This document shows positions 26,593 through 34,955 of a stretch of DNA of 64,000 bases, piece after piece; within the stretch, counting starts at the first letter, position 1; every line of letters starts with the position of its first letter. The stretch is taken from NCBI GenBank assembly GCA_963828185.1, contig CAWHDV010000019.1, positions 124,001-188,000 on the forward strand. Direction: 5' to 3'. The translations under genes were made by a program, and so were the position numbers. This stretch comes from Rhodoblastus sp963828185. GTDB taxonomy: Bacteria > Pseudomonadota > Alphaproteobacteria > Rhizobiales > Beijerinckiaceae. The notes beneath the pieces are model-generated. The model was not told where the DNA came from. It did not search any database and worked only from the letters and a program-made list of their open reading frames with translations.

Positions 26593-26751
26593 GGCGTCCA
26601 GGATCTCATTGGCGGCAGTCTCCCGACTGGCTTCAAAATCCCGACCGGCCTCGAAATCCTGATCGGAGTCCGAAGTCGCGGCGGGATCAGCGGGCCGTCG
26701 CGGCCGCATGTCCGGAATGTGCGCCATGCTCATGTCTCGCGCAAGAGGCGT

Positions 26752-26793
26752 AAAAAAAGGCGGGCGGTCGAGCCAGAAGCGCGACCGCCCGCC
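26752..26793 (-). terminator. terminator of xoxF
   Basis: A 12-bp perfect stem, arms 26759-26770 and 26782-26793, with an 11-base loop, followed in the minus direction by seven T (26752-26758). It lies 67 bases past the xoxF stop and separates the xox genes from the response regulator. Confidence 0.95.
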
Positions 26794-26860
26794 AGTTTGA
26801 GTTTTTTTGCTAGCCTGTCAGGCCGCTCTCACGAAAAGCCGTGCAAGCGGCCCCGCTGCA

Positions 26861-28633
26861 TCAGTTGGCGGCGGAGTGCGACGCCAGCTTGAACACCCAG
26901 TAGGAGCCGCCCTGGTCGATGCCCTTGAAGGACTTGGCGACTTCGCCACCCCACAGCGGCACCGCGCCGCCCCAACCGGCCGCGACGCCGATCATTTCCT
27001 GGCCATCCTGTTCCCAGGCGATCGGCGGGGCGACGATGCCCGTGCCGACGTTGAACTTCCAGAGTTCCGCGCCGGTCTTGGCGTCGAACGCCTTCAGATA
27101 GCCTTCCGGGGTGCCGGTGAAGACCAGGCCGCCGGCGGTGGACATGACGCCGCCCCACAGCGGAGCCTTGTTCTTGTATTCCCAAACGACCTTCATCGCG
27201 ATCGGATCGATCGCCTTCAGCGAGCCGATGTGATCGTCGAAGATCTGCTTGATGTTGAAGCCCGCGCCCAGATAGGCCGCGCCCTTCTTGTAGACGACCG
27301 GCTCGTTGTGGATGTCCATGCCCCATTCGTTCGAAGGCACGTAGAACAGGTGCGTCTGGTCGGAATAGGACACCGGCATCTGGTTCTTGCCGCCGAGGAA
27401 GGACGGAACGGCGAACACTTCCTTGCCCTTCTTGCCGTCGGCCGACTTGGACGGATCGCCCGGACGGAAGTCGTCGTTGTAGATCGGGCGGCCATTCTTG
27501 TCGATGCCCTTGGCCCAGGTGATCTTGCTGACGAACGGCATCGACTGCTCGTACTTGCCGTTGGTGCGGTCGAGCACGTAGAAGAAGCCGTTACGATCGG
27601 CGGTGGCGCCGAGCTTCATGTCCTTGCCGTTGAGATTGGCGTCGAACGGGATGAACTCGTTCACGCCGTCATAATCCCAGCCGTCATGCGGGGTGGTCTG
27701 GAAGCCCCACTTGAAGTCGCCGTTTTCCGGATCGATGGCGACGCGCGACGAGGTCCAGTGGTTGTCGCCCGGACGCAGCCAGGAGTTCCACGGAGCCGGG
27801 TTGCCGGTGCCGAAGAACACCATCTTGGTTTCCGGATCGTAGGTGCCGCCGAGCCAGGTGGCCCCGCCGCCGGTCTTGTACATGTCGCCAGCCCAGGTCT
27901 GGTTCTTCTTCCCGGTCATCGAGGTTTCTTTGCCCTTGTAGGTGCCCATCAGGCCCTCGAGGACAGGACGCGACCACACGAGATCGCCGGTTTCGGCGCT
28001 GCGGGCTTCGACGCGGCCGACGACGCCGAATTCGCCGCCGGACACGCCGGTGATGACGAGGGCGCCGTTAGCCTTGGTGGGGACGATGAGCGGGGCGGCG
28101 GATTGCGAATAGCCGGCCTTGAAGTCGTCGACCGTCTTGTGCCAGGCGACCTTGCCGGTCTTGGCGTCGAGCGCGATGATGCGGGCGTCGAGCGTCGAGA
28201 AGTAGACCTTGTCGCCGTAAATGGCGGCGCCGCGGTTGATCACGTCGCAGCAGGGCATGATGCCTTCCGGCAGGCGGGCGTCATATTCCCACAGCTTGTC
28301 GCCGGTCTTGGCGTCCATGGCGTAGAGGCGGCTGTACGAGCCGGTGATGTAGATGACGCCGTCATGCACGAGCGCCGTGGCTTCCTGGCCGCGCTGCTTT
28401 TCGCCGCCGAAGGAGAAGGACCAGGCGGGGACGAGGTCTTTCACGTTCGACGCGTTGACCTTGTCGAGCGGGCTGTAGCGATGCGCCTGAAGGCCCATGC
28501 CGTTGGTGACGACCTGGTTGGTCGCAGTGGCGCTGTTGAGCAGATCCGCGTCGGTGACGGGCCCGGCCAGGGCGGCGCCGACGAAGGCGATCCCCGCGAC
28601 GGAGACGCCAGCCATCAGAATACGTTTCATCAT
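26861..28633 (-). CDS. xoxF: lanthanide-dependent methanol dehydrogenase XoxF
   Basis: 590 residues, an eight-bladed PQQ propeller with a signal peptide of about 23 residues. The vicinal disulfide Cys128-Cys129 that covers PQQ is present. Glu201, Asn278 and the catalytic Asp320 are the usual metal ligands, and Asp322 (in G-W-D-Y-D-G) is the extra ligand that marks lanthanide enzymes; calcium-type MxaF has alanine there. It oxidises methanol to formaldehyde or formate in the periplasm. The sequence differs from the clade-5 XoxF I remember; the clade is not assigned. GGGAGG is 7 bases before the start. It is the last gene of xoxG-xoxJ-xoxF. Confidence 0.95.
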   Translation of the reverse strand: MMKRILMAGVSVAGIAFVGAALAGPVTDADLLNSATATNQVVTNGMGLQAHRYSPLDKVNASNVKDLVPAWSFSFGGEKQRGQEATALVHDGVIYITGSYSRLYAMDAKTGDKLWEYDARLPEGIMPCCDVINRGAAIYGDKVYFSTLDARIIALDAKTGKVAWHKTVDDFKAGYSQSAAPLIVPTKANGALVITGVSGGEFGVVGRVEARSAETGDLVWSRPVLEGLMGTYKGKETSMTGKKNQTWAGDMYKTGGGATWLGGTYDPETKMVFFGTGNPAPWNSWLRPGDNHWTSSRVAIDPENGDFKWGFQTTPHDGWDYDGVNEFIPFDANLNGKDMKLGATADRNGFFYVLDRTNGKYEQSMPFVSKITWAKGIDKNGRPIYNDDFRPGDPSKSADGKKGKEVFAVPSFLGGKNQMPVSYSDQTHLFYVPSNEWGMDIHNEPVVYKKGAAYLGAGFNIKQIFDDHIGSLKAIDPIAMKVVWEYKNKAPLWGGVMSTAGGLVFTGTPEGYLKAFDAKTGAELWKFNVGTGIVAPPIAWEQDGQEMIGVAAGWGGAVPLWGGEVAKSFKGIDQGGSYWVFKLASHSAAN

Positions 28634-28725
28634 TCCCATTCCTCCCAAGAAAGTCGCGCCGGCGATTCCGGCGCTTTTGCTTTGGCGCGGCGACGGCGCC
28701 GCCGTCGCGCCAGGACCGATTACGG

Positions 28726-29574
28726 TCACCGTTCTTGCGTCGGCTGGCGCCATGTGACGCCATAGGACGCAAAAATCTTCTTCAACTCGCCGGAACCCGA
28801 AAGCGCGGCGATTTCCTTGTCGATCGCATCGGCGAGATCGATGGCGCTGGCCTTTACCGCGCCGCCGATCGGCCAGTTCCTCACCAGGGGATGCTTCGGA
28901 TAAACGATCGTGACGGGCTTGGTCGACTGGTGCGCGAGATTTTCCACCAGCGCCAATTCCCCGTAGAAAGCCGTGACCTCACCCTTCTCGTAAGCCTCGG
29001 CCGCCTTCGGTTCGCCGCGCACGTGGACGACATTGTCGATCAGCTTGTGATCGCGCGCGCTCAACAGAATGATGTCCGACAGGGTGCCGATGTCAACCGC
29101 CACTTTTTCCTTTTCGAACAGTGAAAAGTCCCTGGCCTGTTCGGCCTTGGCGGGGTCGACCGCCATGGCCAGGCTTTCCACCTGGTAGGGGTCGGTCAGC
29201 TTGATCCTGTCGTTGGCCTGCTCGACCGCCAGGTCGTTGGGCACATGCAGCATGACATCGCCGGGCTGCGCGCCCACCAGCGACCCCCGCCAGACGCCGT
29301 TGCGCAGGTCGTCGTTGATGTTGTCGTCGGCGCGCAGGACGAGATAATCGACCTTGACGCCGAAGGCCTTGGCGAGCGCGGCGCCGAGATCGACGTCAAC
29401 GCCCTTCTCCACGCCGTTTTCTTCCCAGGACCACGGCTTGTAGTCCTGATAGACGGTGACGCGCAGCACTCCCGCCGCCTTCACCTCGGCAAGCGTGCGC
29501 GCCTGCGCCAATTGCGGCGCCCCGCCGCACAGGGCGGCGGCGGCCAGGGCTGCGCGGATGGTCGCGCGCATCAT
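28726..29574 (-). CDS. xoxJ: XoxJ-type periplasmic binding protein
   Basis: 282 residues with a signal peptide (cleavage after A-Q-A, about residue 26) and a family 3 solute-binding fold: V-L-R-V-T-V-Y-Q-D-Y-K-P-W-S-W near the N terminus and G-V-D-V-D-L-G-A-A-L-A. Proteins of this type encoded with xoxF are XoxJ, thought to help activate or load XoxF rather than import amino acids. The ATG pair at 29574/29571 follows the xoxG stop by two bases, and the gene ends 92 bases before xoxF. Confidence 0.92.
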   Translation of the reverse strand: MMRATIRAALAAAALCGGAPQLAQARTLAEVKAAGVLRVTVYQDYKPWSWEENGVEKGVDVDLGAALAKAFGVKVDYLVLRADDNINDDLRNGVWRGSLVGAQPGDVMLHVPNDLAVEQANDRIKLTDPYQVESLAMAVDPAKAEQARDFSLFEKEKVAVDIGTLSDIILLSARDHKLIDNVVHVRGEPKAAEAYEKGEVTAFYGELALVENLAHQSTKPVTIVYPKHPLVRNWPIGGAVKASAIDLADAIDKEIAALSGSGELKKIFASYGVTWRQPTQER

Positions 29575-29576
29575 TC

Positions 29577-30014
29577 TCAATTGTCCTGGTAACGCGAGTC
29601 GAGGTAGGTGCGAATCGACCACATGGTTTCCTGCGAGAGGACGCCCTCCCAGCGCGGCATCCTGGTAATGCCGTTCAGGCTGTAGCCGTTGCGGATGCGG
29701 TTGATGAACCAGGCGTCGCCATCGGCGCCCTTGTCGAGATAGCGCAGGTCGGGCGCGATGCCGCCGGATATGGCGTCGAGGCCGTGGCAGCGGGCGCAAT
29801 TCTGATTGAAGGCCGAGTCGCCGATCTTGCGCGCCGTCTCCTGGTTGGGCGTGCCGCGATAAGGATTGACCGCGAGCCAGTTGGAGCCGAGTTTCGGCAG
29901 GCCGGTGGTGTCGACGTCATGGGCGTCATTGCCTTCCGCCATGGCGCGGCCGGCGACGGCAAGGGACAGACAGACAAGAAGGGAAAGCCCGATTTTGCGG
30001 GTGTTTGACGCCAC
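29577..30014 (-). CDS. xoxG: cytochrome c XoxG (electron acceptor of XoxF)
   Basis: 145 residues, signal peptide of about 26 residues ending A-M-A, heme site C73-A-R-C76-H77. The P-N-Q-E-T-A-R-K-I-G-D segment before the heme and I-T-R-M-P-R-W near residue 120 are characteristic of the XoxG/PedF c-550 group. It takes electrons from reduced PQQ in XoxF. Translation starts at a GTG with GGAGG 6 bases upstream. It opens the unit xoxG-xoxJ-xoxF; in many methylotrophs xoxF comes first. About 200 bases separate it from pqqE upstream, enough for its own promoter. Confidence 0.93.
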   Translation of the reverse strand: MASNTRKIGLSLLVCLSLAVAGRAMAEGNDAHDVDTTGLPKLGSNWLAVNPYRGTPNQETARKIGDSAFNQNCARCHGLDAISGGIAPDLRYLDKGADGDAWFINRIRNGYSLNGITRMPRWEGVLSQETMWSIRTYLDSRYQDN

Positions 30015-30220
30015 GATGTTCCTCCAGAATTTTGCCTGATCTTAGAGCGAGATGCTTGCGGGGAAATTGTACTTTGGCGCCCTTGGCGCGGAAGGGCGTC
30101 GCCGTCCCGGATCAAGGTTAAAGCACCGTGAAGCGAGGCGAAAATCCTTGCCGCGCGCGTTGCTGCTCGCTGTAGCCTCGTTTCGCTTCGCGCGGCGCTG
30201 GCCGCCCAGCATCGAAAAAA

Positions 30221-31339
30221 TCAAACCTGGTCTTTCGCGCGGAGTTTTTCGATGCGGCGGGGGGTGAATCCTTCGACAGTCTCCGCCGAATCGCGCTCGG
30301 CGATCTCGGAGATAAGCGCATGGTGCGGCGATTTCGAACAAATGGGATCGCAGGCGGCGGCGTCGCCGAGAAGCGCCAGCGCCTGGCAGCGGCAACCGCC
30401 GAAATCCTCGGCCTTGCGCTCGCAGGAGCGGCAGGGCTCCTGCATCCAATCGTAGCCGCGAAAGGCGTTGAAACCCGGAGAATCATGCCAGATGTCGGCG
30501 AGTTTCTTCTCGCGCGCGCTCCAGAATTCGAGACCGGGAATCGTTTCCGCCGCGTGGCAGGGAAGCACCTTTCCCTGCGGCGTGACATTGAGCGTCAGGC
30601 GGCCCCAGCCGCTCATGCAGGCCTTGGGATATTTGGCGTGATAGTCGGGCGCGACATGGTCGATGACGATCTGGCCCTTGTAGCGTTCGCGCCGCTCCTC
30701 GACTTCGGCGAAGGCTTTTTCCGTCTGCGCGCGCGTCGGCATGAGATGGGCGCGGTTTTGCAGGGCCCAGCCGTAGTATTGCGTATGCGCGATCTCGATC
30801 CGCCGCGCCCCGAGCCTCACCGCGAAATCGACCATTTCGGCGGCGTGCGCGACATTGGCGCGATGGATCACCGCGTTGACGGTCAGCGGCATCCCCTCCG
30901 CGACGACCCACTGCGCAACTTCGAGCTTTTTCTCGAAGCCGCCCTCGTAGCCGCCGATCCAGTCGGCGCCCTTGGGCTCCGAATCCTGGATCGACAATTG
31001 CACATGGTCGAGTCCTGCGGCGGCGAGACCGGCGAAGATCGCCTTGGTCAGGCCGACGCCTGACGTGATGAGGTTGGTGTAAAGGCCGAGTTGCGCGCAA
31101 TGGGCGACGAGTTCGCCCAGATCGCGGCGCGAGGCGGGTTCGCCGCCCGACATGTGGATGTGCAAAATGCCGAGTTCCGCCGCCTGCGAAAAAATATCCT
31201 TCCACTCGTCGGTGGACATCTCGATTTCGCGACCGCCCATGTGCAGCGGGTTGGAGCAATAGGGGCAGGAGAGGGGGCAGCGATAGGTCAGCTCCGCCAG
31301 CATGCCGGAGGGGAGAGAGGGGGCAGGTTTTTCGCTCAT
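30221..31339 (-). CDS. pqqE: PQQ biosynthesis radical SAM enzyme PqqE
   Basis: 372 residues. The radical SAM cluster motif is C-P-L-S-C-P-Y-C (C-x3-C-x2-C) near residue 25, followed by H-M-S-G-G-E-P. The C-terminal SPASM-type region has several cysteines, including C-R-S-C-E-R, G-G-C-R-C-Q and C-D-P-I-C-S. PqqE forms the C-C bond between Glu and Tyr of PqqA with PqqD as chaperone. The ATG overlaps the pqqD stop (ATGA); the long open frame upstream is not used. Confidence 0.96.
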   Translation of the reverse strand: MSEKPAPSLPSGMLAELTYRCPLSCPYCSNPLHMGGREIEMSTDEWKDIFSQAAELGILHIHMSGGEPASRRDLGELVAHCAQLGLYTNLITSGVGLTKAIFAGLAAAGLDHVQLSIQDSEPKGADWIGGYEGGFEKKLEVAQWVVAEGMPLTVNAVIHRANVAHAAEMVDFAVRLGARRIEIAHTQYYGWALQNRAHLMPTRAQTEKAFAEVEERRERYKGQIVIDHVAPDYHAKYPKACMSGWGRLTLNVTPQGKVLPCHAAETIPGLEFWSAREKKLADIWHDSPGFNAFRGYDWMQEPCRSCERKAEDFGGCRCQALALLGDAAACDPICSKSPHHALISEIAERDSAETVEGFTPRRIEKLRAKDQV

Positions 31340-31620
31340 AGGCCCAGCATCCGTTTGTCGAGCAGGCTCGCCAGCAACACCTTGACGTCGCGTTCGACCA
31401 CCGCGCGATCGGCTGAATATTTTTTGGCGAGATCGTCGACGATCGCCGCCAATGCGGACTGGCCGTCGCAGCGCTGCAGGATGTCGACGCTGATCGCGTT
31501 GAGCCGAAGGAAACGTTCCGGCGCGAGCAGCACCCAGCTCTTGCGCACCTGGTCGTCCTTCAGCTTGACGCCGCGCAGCAGATGCGGGCGCGCGTCGTCC
31601 GCCAGTCCTTCGATCGTCAT
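31336..31620 (-). CDS. pqqD: PQQ peptide chaperone PqqD
   Basis: 94 residues. A PqqD winged-helix fold: R-G-V-K-L-K-D-D near the N terminus, W-V-L-L-A-P-E-R-F-L-R-L-N, I-L-x-x-C-D-G, and the C-terminal D-V-x-x-L-L-x-x-L. It binds PqqA and presents it to PqqE. Start and stop codons both overlap neighbours by four bases (pqqB before, pqqE after), giving strict coupling B-D-E. It is not fused to PqqC, which lies elsewhere. Confidence 0.95.
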   Translation of the reverse strand: MTIEGLADDARPHLLRGVKLKDDQVRKSWVLLAPERFLRLNAISVDILQRCDGQSALAAIVDDLAKKYSADRAVVERDVKVLLASLLDKRMLGL

Positions 31621-32537
31621 GCGCGCGCCTCGTCTGCGTCGATGAGCAGGCCGTCATGGGCGACCTGCCAGCCGGCGGCCTCGACCTGCGCCCGTTCCGC
31701 GGATTCATGGCGCAAGGCGGGATTGGAATTGTTGATATGCACGAAGACGCGTCGCCTGATGTCGACATCAACAAGCGATTGGAGCGAACCGCGCTCGCCG
31801 TTCATCGCCATGTGGCCCATGCGCCAGGCGGTCTTCTGCATCAGGCCCTGGCGGATCATCTCGTCATCCTCGAAGGTCGTCCCGTCGAAGAACAGGATTT
31901 CCGCGCCCTCGAGCCTCTTGCGCAGCGCGTCGGTCATGCGCGCGCAGGACGGGACGTAATAGAAGCGCCGGTCGCCCTTGCGGATTTCGACGCCGACGGT
32001 GTTTTCGCCCTCGGCGGCGATTTCGATTTCCGCCTCGTTCGGCGATTCCATGTAGAGCGGAATCTTTCCCGGCGTGACGAAGGCGGTGAGGGTGAAGCCC
32101 AGGCCCGTGTCGATCGTCTCCTCCAGCGCGACGGTGCGGCGCTTGACGACTTCGGGATTGAGCACGCCGAACACGCCGCCCATCGTGTGCGCCATGACGC
32201 TGCCGGTCGCGTAAATGGTGAAGGGCTGCATTTCGCGCATCACCAGCAGTCCCGCAATATTGTCGATGTCGCCGTTGGGCGCGAACACCGCCTTGATCGG
32301 CGAATGGCGCGGCGCAACCTTGGGATGGAGCGCGGGATTGGCGATGATCTGCTGGCGCAGATCGGGCGTGGCGGAAAGGACGATCCAGCTTTCGCCGTCG
32401 TCGCTGACGGCGACGCTGCATTGCGACCTGGCGGTCAAACGGCCGTCCCGCTCATAAGCGAGACGGCAGTTCGCGCACAGGCAATTCCATTGCGGCAAGC
32501 CGCCGCCCGCCGCGGAACCCAGTACGAGAAATTGCAC
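31617..32537 (-). CDS. pqqB: PQQ biosynthesis protein PqqB
   Basis: 306 residues, metallo-beta-lactamase-like fold: V-L-G-S-A-A-G-G-G-L-P-Q-W-N-C at the N terminus with the conserved C-x-C-x-x-C (N-C-L-C-A-N-C), and I-K-A-V-F-A-P-N-G-D-I-D-N-I-A-G for the lactamase-type turn. It probably hydroxylates the crosslinked tyrosine. A GTG at 32537 gives the family N terminus M-Q-F-L-V-L-G; upstream in-frame codons run through the pqqA-pqqB hairpin. AAGG lies 8 bases before it. Confidence 0.94.
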   Translation of the reverse strand: MQFLVLGSAAGGGLPQWNCLCANCRLAYERDGRLTARSQCSVAVSDDGESWIVLSATPDLRQQIIANPALHPKVAPRHSPIKAVFAPNGDIDNIAGLLVMREMQPFTIYATGSVMAHTMGGVFGVLNPEVVKRRTVALEETIDTGLGFTLTAFVTPGKIPLYMESPNEAEIEIAAEGENTVGVEIRKGDRRFYYVPSCARMTDALRKRLEGAEILFFDGTTFEDDEMIRQGLMQKTAWRMGHMAMNGERGSLQSLVDVDIRRRVFVHINNSNPALRHESAERAQVEAAGWQVAHDGLLIDADEARA

Positions 32538-32552
32538 GTGTTGGACCTTAGA

Positions 32553-32595
32553 GCATATTCCCGAAAAATTGTAGGTTTTTCGGGCAAGAATATGC
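32553..32595 (-). promoter_or_regulatory. long hairpin between pqqA and pqqB
   Basis: Outer arms GCATATT (32553-32559) and AATATGC (32589-32595) and inner arms CCCGAAAAA (32560-32568) and TTTTTCGGG (32576-32584) form one stem of 16 pairs with a four-base bulge and a seven-base loop. It fills the short gap after pqqA. Such a structure can stop most transcripts or protect the pqqA message, giving far more PqqA precursor than enzymes. Confidence 0.75.
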
Positions 32596-32630
32596 GTTTG
32601 AACCAAGTCGCTGCAAGTCCGCGACGCCGA

Positions 32631-32717
32631 TCAGAGCGCGGCGGACATATAGCTGGTGACTTCCATGCCGACGCAGACTTCGCAGGCTTCGGGAGCGGTC
32701 CAGGTGATTTCCGTCAT
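32631..32717 (-). CDS. pqqA: PQQ precursor peptide PqqA
   Basis: 28 residues. The core V-G-M-E-V-T-S-Y contains Glu19 and Tyr23 with the E-x3-Y spacing, the two residues joined by PqqE and later released as PQQ. The W-T-A-P-E segment toward the N terminus is typical. GGAGG lies a few bases before the ATG; an in-frame ATG four codons upstream overlaps this site and is unlikely. First gene of pqqABDE. Confidence 0.96.
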   Translation of the reverse strand: MTEITWTAPEACEVCVGMEVTSYMSAAL

Positions 32718-33075
32718 GTTTTCCTCCATTGCAAAGGGCGCGCTCAAATCGCGCCCGCTCGAGTTGGGGACAATGCGCCTATGCAAGGCGTTCTTGCCGG
32801 GCGTTCTTCGTTGCCGATCATCCCTGCGGCGAAGATAGTGCGCCGCCCGGGACCGTCTACGGCGCCAAAGTAGCATGGATCGCGAAAGATCTATGCGCGC
32901 CAACTTCTTTGTGCGACGCAGCAATTTCAGGGTGCAATGCAGCATAAGGGCGCGCTGTACAATATAGAATGCCTTTTCCGGCGCCCGGCTCGAGGGTCAA
33001 TGGCACTAAAGGGCAGTATCGGCGGCGTCTTCAACGGGATTAATGTGACCGTCGTTCAACGTAAGAATGTTGCAG

Positions 33076-33120
33076 CGCTGATGTCCTTGAAACGCTGATG
33101 TCCTTGAAAGCTCATGTCCT
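33076..33120 (+). repeat. 17-bp tandem repeat upstream of the aldehyde dehydrogenase
   Basis: Two identical, directly adjacent copies of CGCTGATGTCCTTGAAA (33076-33092, 33093-33109) followed by a partial third copy, GCTCATGTCCT (33110-33120). Placed about 310 bases before the dehydrogenase start. It may be a multi-site operator. Confidence 0.8.
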
Positions 33121-33129
33121 GGGGAGGTC

Positions 33130-33288
33130 ATGCGAAGTCAAGATAGCCATGGCGACGCGGAGCTTTCGTTCGCGCCTCGCGACGATCGAGTTTCACGCGC
33201 CATGGCTCTCTTTGAGTTGATCAGGGACGGATCGTATTGTCACGAAGGCGCTGTCGAGGTTTGCCCCGGCGGGCGCTCGCGAGCATGA
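33130..33288 (+). CDS. possible small protein (52 residues)
   Basis: An ATG at 33130 follows GGGGAGG (33121-33127), but the gap of two bases is shorter than usual. The product is hydrophilic with two cysteines, no signal or membrane segment, and resembles nothing I know. It lies directly after the 17-bp tandem repeat and before the aldehyde dehydrogenase. It could be a leader or chance; low confidence. Confidence 0.2.
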   Translation: MRSQDSHGDAELSFAPRDDRVSRAMALFELIRDGSYCHEGAVEVCPGGRSRA

Positions 33289-33428
33289 GATGAAGTCTCG
33301 GGCATGTAACGAAATCTTGAGCGGTTCGGTCAACCCGTCGCGCGCGTCTCCGGCAAAGCCGGCGGCGCCCAAGGCTCCGATCCGTTTCTGATAAGCGCCG
33401 CGAGGCGCGCGACTATGGAGGAAAATCA

Positions 33429-34949
33429 ATGTATCAGGAAGCAGTGGCAAAATTGACGGGTGAAAACCTGATCAAGTCGAAGTTGGACAATTTCATCGGC
33501 GGCAAGTGGGTGGCCCCGGTTCGCGGTCAGTACTTCGACAAGCTTTCGCCGATCAACGGTCAGGTGCTGACGACGGTCGCCCGTTCGACCGAGGAAGACG
33601 TTGAACTGGCGCTCGACGCCGCCCACGCCGCCAAGGACGCCTGGGGACGCACCCCGGCAGGCGATCGCGCCAATGTCCTGCTGAAGATCGCCGATCGCAT
33701 CGAGGCCAATCTGTCCACGCTGGCGCTGGTCGAGACGCTCGACAACGGCAAGCCGATCCGCGAGACGACCTACGCCGACGTGCCGCTGCTGGCCGATCAT
33801 TTCCGCTATTTCGCCGGTTGCCTGCGCGCCCAGGAAGGCTCGCTCTCGGAAATTGACCACGACACCATCGCCTATCATTTCCATGAGCCGCTGGGCGTCG
33901 TCGGCCAGATCATTCCCTGGAACTTCCCGCTGCTGATGGCCGGCTGGAAGCTGGCCCCGGCGATCGCCGCCGGCAATTGCGTCGTGCTGAAGCCGGCCGA
34001 GCAGACCCCGGTCAGCATCATGGTCTTCGCCGAACTGATCGCCGACCTCATTCCTCCGGGCGTCCTCAACATCGTCAACGGTTTCGGCGCGGAAGCCGGC
34101 CGGGCGCTCGGCAGCAGCAAGCGCATCGCCAAGATCGCCTTCACCGGCTCGACCGTCACCGGCCGCACCATCGCCCATTACGCCGCCGACAACCTGATAC
34201 CCGCGACGCTGGAGCTGGGCGGCAAGTCGCCGAACATCTTCTTCGCCGACGTGATGGAAGCCGACGACGAATTCTTCGACAAGGCGCTCGAAGGCTTCGC
34301 TCTCTTCGCCTTCAACCAGGGCGAAGTCTGCACCTGCCCCAGCCGCGCGCTGATCCAGGAATCCATCTACGACAAGTTCATGGAGCGCGCCGTCAAGCGC
34401 GTGCAGGCGATGAAGCAGGGCAACCCGCTCGACATGTCCACCATGGTCGGCGCCCAGGCTTCCAGCCAGCAGATGGAAAAGATCCTGTCCTACATCGACA
34501 TCGGCAAGCAGGAAGGCGCGCAGTGCCTGACCGGCGGCTCGCGCAACATGCTCGGCGGCGAACTGGAAAACGGTTATTACATCAATCCGACCGTTTTCAA
34601 GGGCAACAACAAGCAGCGCATCTTCCAGGAAGAAATCTTCGGCCCGGTTCTCGCGGTCACCACCTTCAAGGACGATGCCGAAGCCCTGGCGATCGCCAAT
34701 GACACCATCTTCGGCCTCGGCGCGGGCGTGTGGACCCGCAACGGAACCCGCGCCTACAAGTTCGGCCGCAACATCCAGGCCGGTCGCGTGTGGACCAATT
34801 GCTACCATGCCTATCCGGCTCACGCCGCCTTCGGCGGCTACAAGGAGTCCGGCATCGGTCGCGAGACCCACAAGATGATGCTCGATCATTACCAGCAGAC
34901 CAAGAACCTGCTGGTCAGCTACAGCCCGAAGGCTCTCGGCTTCTTCTGA
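33429..34949 (+). CDS. NAD-dependent aldehyde dehydrogenase (ExaC/AcoD type)
   Basis: 506 residues. The NAD-binding G-S-T-V-T-G (240-245), general base Glu262 in L-E-L-G-G-K-S-P, and catalytic Cys301 in N-Q-G-E-V-C-T-C-P-S-R are present. I-I-P-W-N-F-P and the C-terminal K-E-S-G-I-G-R-E-T follow the acetaldehyde/alcohol-pathway subgroup (ExaC, AcoD, AldB). It oxidises an aldehyde, perhaps the product of a PQQ alcohol dehydrogenase. It is transcribed away from pqqA and xox, and the next gene is its usual DUF779 companion. GGAGG precedes the ATG. Confidence 0.93.
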   Translation: MYQEAVAKLTGENLIKSKLDNFIGGKWVAPVRGQYFDKLSPINGQVLTTVARSTEEDVELALDAAHAAKDAWGRTPAGDRANVLLKIADRIEANLSTLALVETLDNGKPIRETTYADVPLLADHFRYFAGCLRAQEGSLSEIDHDTIAYHFHEPLGVVGQIIPWNFPLLMAGWKLAPAIAAGNCVVLKPAEQTPVSIMVFAELIADLIPPGVLNIVNGFGAEAGRALGSSKRIAKIAFTGSTVTGRTIAHYAADNLIPATLELGGKSPNIFFADVMEADDEFFDKALEGFALFAFNQGEVCTCPSRALIQESIYDKFMERAVKRVQAMKQGNPLDMSTMVGAQASSQQMEKILSYIDIGKQEGAQCLTGGSRNMLGGELENGYYINPTVFKGNNKQRIFQEEIFGPVLAVTTFKDDAEALAIANDTIFGLGAGVWTRNGTRAYKFGRNIQAGRVWTNCYHAYPAHAAFGGYKESGIGRETHKMMLDHYQQTKNLLVSYSPKALGFF

Positions 34950-34955
34950 GAACCC

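Larger units (their letters stand above)
32718..33428. other. divergent intergenic region pqqA / aldehyde dehydrogenase (711 bases)
   Basis: Promoters for both directions must lie here. It contains the 17-bp tandem repeat at 33076-33120 and a possible 52-codon frame at 33130-33288 listed separately. The minus frame 33193-33450 runs into the dehydrogenase gene and has no supporting start site. No RNA gene recognised. Confidence 0.6.

Noticed and set aside
26807..28765. 652-codon plus-strand frame opposite xoxF
   Set aside because: Shadow of xoxF, which has every active-site residue on the minus strand.
33001..33016. TGGCAC upstream of the aldehyde dehydrogenase as a sigma-54 promoter
   Set aside because: The partner element reads GGCAG with GC one base out of register; the invariant GG-N10-GC spacing fails and it is over 400 bases from the gene.
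33193..33450. 85-codon minus-strand gene before the aldehyde dehydrogenase
   Set aside because: Overlaps the dehydrogenase start, lacks a ribosome site and has no recognisable features.
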